Origin: Neptuniibacter sp.
Lineage (GTDB): Bacteria; Pseudomonadota; Gammaproteobacteria; Pseudomonadales; Balneatricaceae
Direction of reading: 5' to 3'
DNA: 15,865 nt
Assembly (NCBI GenBank): GCA_024686055.1
Contig: JAIBDV010000021.1
Span: 1-15,865 of the forward strand
Made by a program: the position numbers and the translations under genes. A model generated the notes under the pieces. That model was not told where the DNA came from, did not search any database, and was given only the letters and a program-made list of their open reading frames with translations. Positions 14,941-15,865 of the stretch are shown here, piece by piece (the first letter of the stretch is position 1; each line of letters starts with the position of its first letter).

Positions 14941-15865
14941 TTAAACGGCGATATATTCCCGTTTGTGGTTACGAATAGCCGCCAGACGGAATCGACCGGT
15001 TGTTACCGCTTCGATCTCATTGTCACTGCCATCACGCGGGTCCGGGTAGCGATACAGCTCCAGATAACGGGCGTAGTCTACTTCCGTTCGAGCCTGCAGC
15101 ATCTGACTGTGGGCTTCGCGATGCAGGTGCTTTTCATAGCCGTCAACCACCTTGCCGGAGAAGAACTCAGCCACGCAGCCCGAACCATAGCTGAAGAAGC
15201 CAATCCGGCTACCCGCCAGATTATGCTTACAGTTTTCCAGCAGCGATGTAAGACCGATATACATCGAGGCGGTGTAACTGTTACCGATGGTACGGTTATA
15301 GTGCAGTGTATCGGCGATCTGGGCTTCCACCTGATCAGCATCCAGTCCGGCCTGATTGACCTTGGCCAGGTGCTGATGCGCTTTCTGTGCCATCCGGCCA
15401 AACGGCAGGTGGTAGCAGAAGTGGCCAAAATCATTGAATGCCAGCGAGCTGGCTTCACGGAAGTGCTCCCAGGCTTTTTTCAGTGATTTGAGGTAGATTT
15501 TGGTGGAGTACTTACCGTCGACCAGCGCGGTGGTCCGATAGTTAGGCCGCCAGAAATCCATCACATCTTCCGCGTAGTTACCCACTTCCGGCTCAATCTC
15601 GACCAGCCGTGGATTAGCCGCCACCAGCATCGCCACAGCGCCGCAACCCTGGGTTGCTTCGCCTGGAGAGTCCAGATCATAACGGGCAATATCGGAGGCA
15701 ATCACCAGCACTTGCTTCTCTGGCTGACGCGCAACCAGGGCACAGGCCATCTGCAGCGCAGCTGTGGCACTGTAACAGGCCTGTTTCAGCTCAACGACAC
15801 GGCAGTTTTCATGCAGGTTCAGCAGGCGATGAACATAAATGCCCGCTGACTTTGACTGGTCTATA
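14941..15865 (-). CDS. mvaS: Hydroxymethylglutaryl-CoA synthase, N-terminus cut by the window edge
   Basis: The C-terminal 307 residues of HMG-CoA synthase, which condenses acetyl-CoA with acetoacetyl-CoA as the first committed step of the mevalonate pathway. The frame stays open to the right edge, so the ATG at 15750 is internal and not the start. At the visible N-terminal end are DQSKSAGIYVHRLL and ELKQACYSATAALQMA, the active-site segment; the acyl-accepting cysteine codon is at 15775-15777. Further on are DFGHFCYHLPFGRM (near 15400-15430), with the family's histidine, then GNSYTASMYIGLTSLLEN and FFSYGSGCVAEFF. Roughly 80-110 residues, including the catalytic glutamate, should lie outside. 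It is the first visible gene of the mevalonate operon and precedes mvk by 26 bp. Confidence 0.95.
   Translation of the reverse strand, partial: IDQSKSAGIYVHRLLNLHENCRVVELKQACYSATAALQMACALVARQPEKQVLVIASDIARYDLDSPGEATQGCGAVAMLVAANPRLVEIEPEVGNYAEDVMDFWRPNYRTTALVDGKYSTKIYLKSLKKAWEHFREASSLAFNDFGHFCYHLPFGRMAQKAHQHLAKVNQAGLDADQVEAQIADTLHYNRTIGNSYTASMYIGLTSLLENCKHNLAGSRIGFFSYGSGCVAEFFSGKVVDGYEKHLHREAHSQMLQARTEVDYARYLELYRYPDPRDGSDNEIEAVTTGRFRLAAIRNHKREYIAV

Noticed and set aside
14941..15750. A 269-residue gene starting at the ATG at 15750
   Set aside because: The frame continues upstream with the HMG-CoA synthase active-site segment, so this ATG is internal to mvaS.
1..15865. CRISPR arrays, tRNA or rRNA genes, insertion sequences, phage or defence genes
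   Set aside because: No direct-repeat arrays, cloverleaf-like sequence, transposase or integrase motifs were seen; every long frame is accounted for by metabolic, signalling or DNA-repair genes.

Overview
The window looks like the chromosome of a free-living gammaproteobacterium, most likely an aquatic or marine one. This is inferred from moderate GC content, dense gene packing, a DNA polymerase II, a Pat-type acetyl-CoA synthetase/acetyltransferase fusion, a sulfide:quinone oxidoreductase and a large hybrid sensor kinase. No mobile element, tRNA, rRNA or CRISPR array is visible. Genus cannot be fixed from the sequence alone.

Left block (1-4460, minus strand): a secreted 620-residue protein of unknown function is followed, with a 29-bp overlap, by a hybrid histidine kinase whose C-terminus runs off the left edge. 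The secreted protein consists of sixteen short helical repeats with a 'xPxDVY' signature, arranged as two copies of an eight-unit block offset by about 290 residues. The kinase has a large periplasmic sensor region, HAMP, HisKA, HATPase and at least two receiver domains. The overlap suggests that the repeat protein and kinase form one signalling unit. This is the least familiar part of the window.

Middle block (4737-9654): a Pat-like acyl-CoA synthetase/GNAT fusion with a GTG start is preceded by a stand-alone GNAT acetyltransferase, both on the minus strand. A 36-nt perfect-stem terminator lies just downstream of the fusion gene. Divergent from the GNAT gene is a plus-strand sulfide:quinone oxidoreductase with all three family cysteines. 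The 229-bp intergenic region between them holds a degenerate FNR-like site and small inverted repeats.

Right block (9667-15865, minus strand): a compact mevalonate-pathway operon reads mvaS (5' end off the right edge), mevalonate kinase, a second GHMP kinase (probably the phosphomevalonate step), mvaD and polB. The last four genes overlap successively by 23, 8 and 4 bp, so translation is probably coupled. Most gammaproteobacteria use the MEP route to isopentenyl diphosphate, so a mevalonate operon is notable, as is polB at its end. HMG-CoA reductase and isopentenyl-diphosphate isomerase are not in the window. The polB and sqr genes converge with only 12 bp between them, and a terminator hairpin overlaps the last codons of polB.
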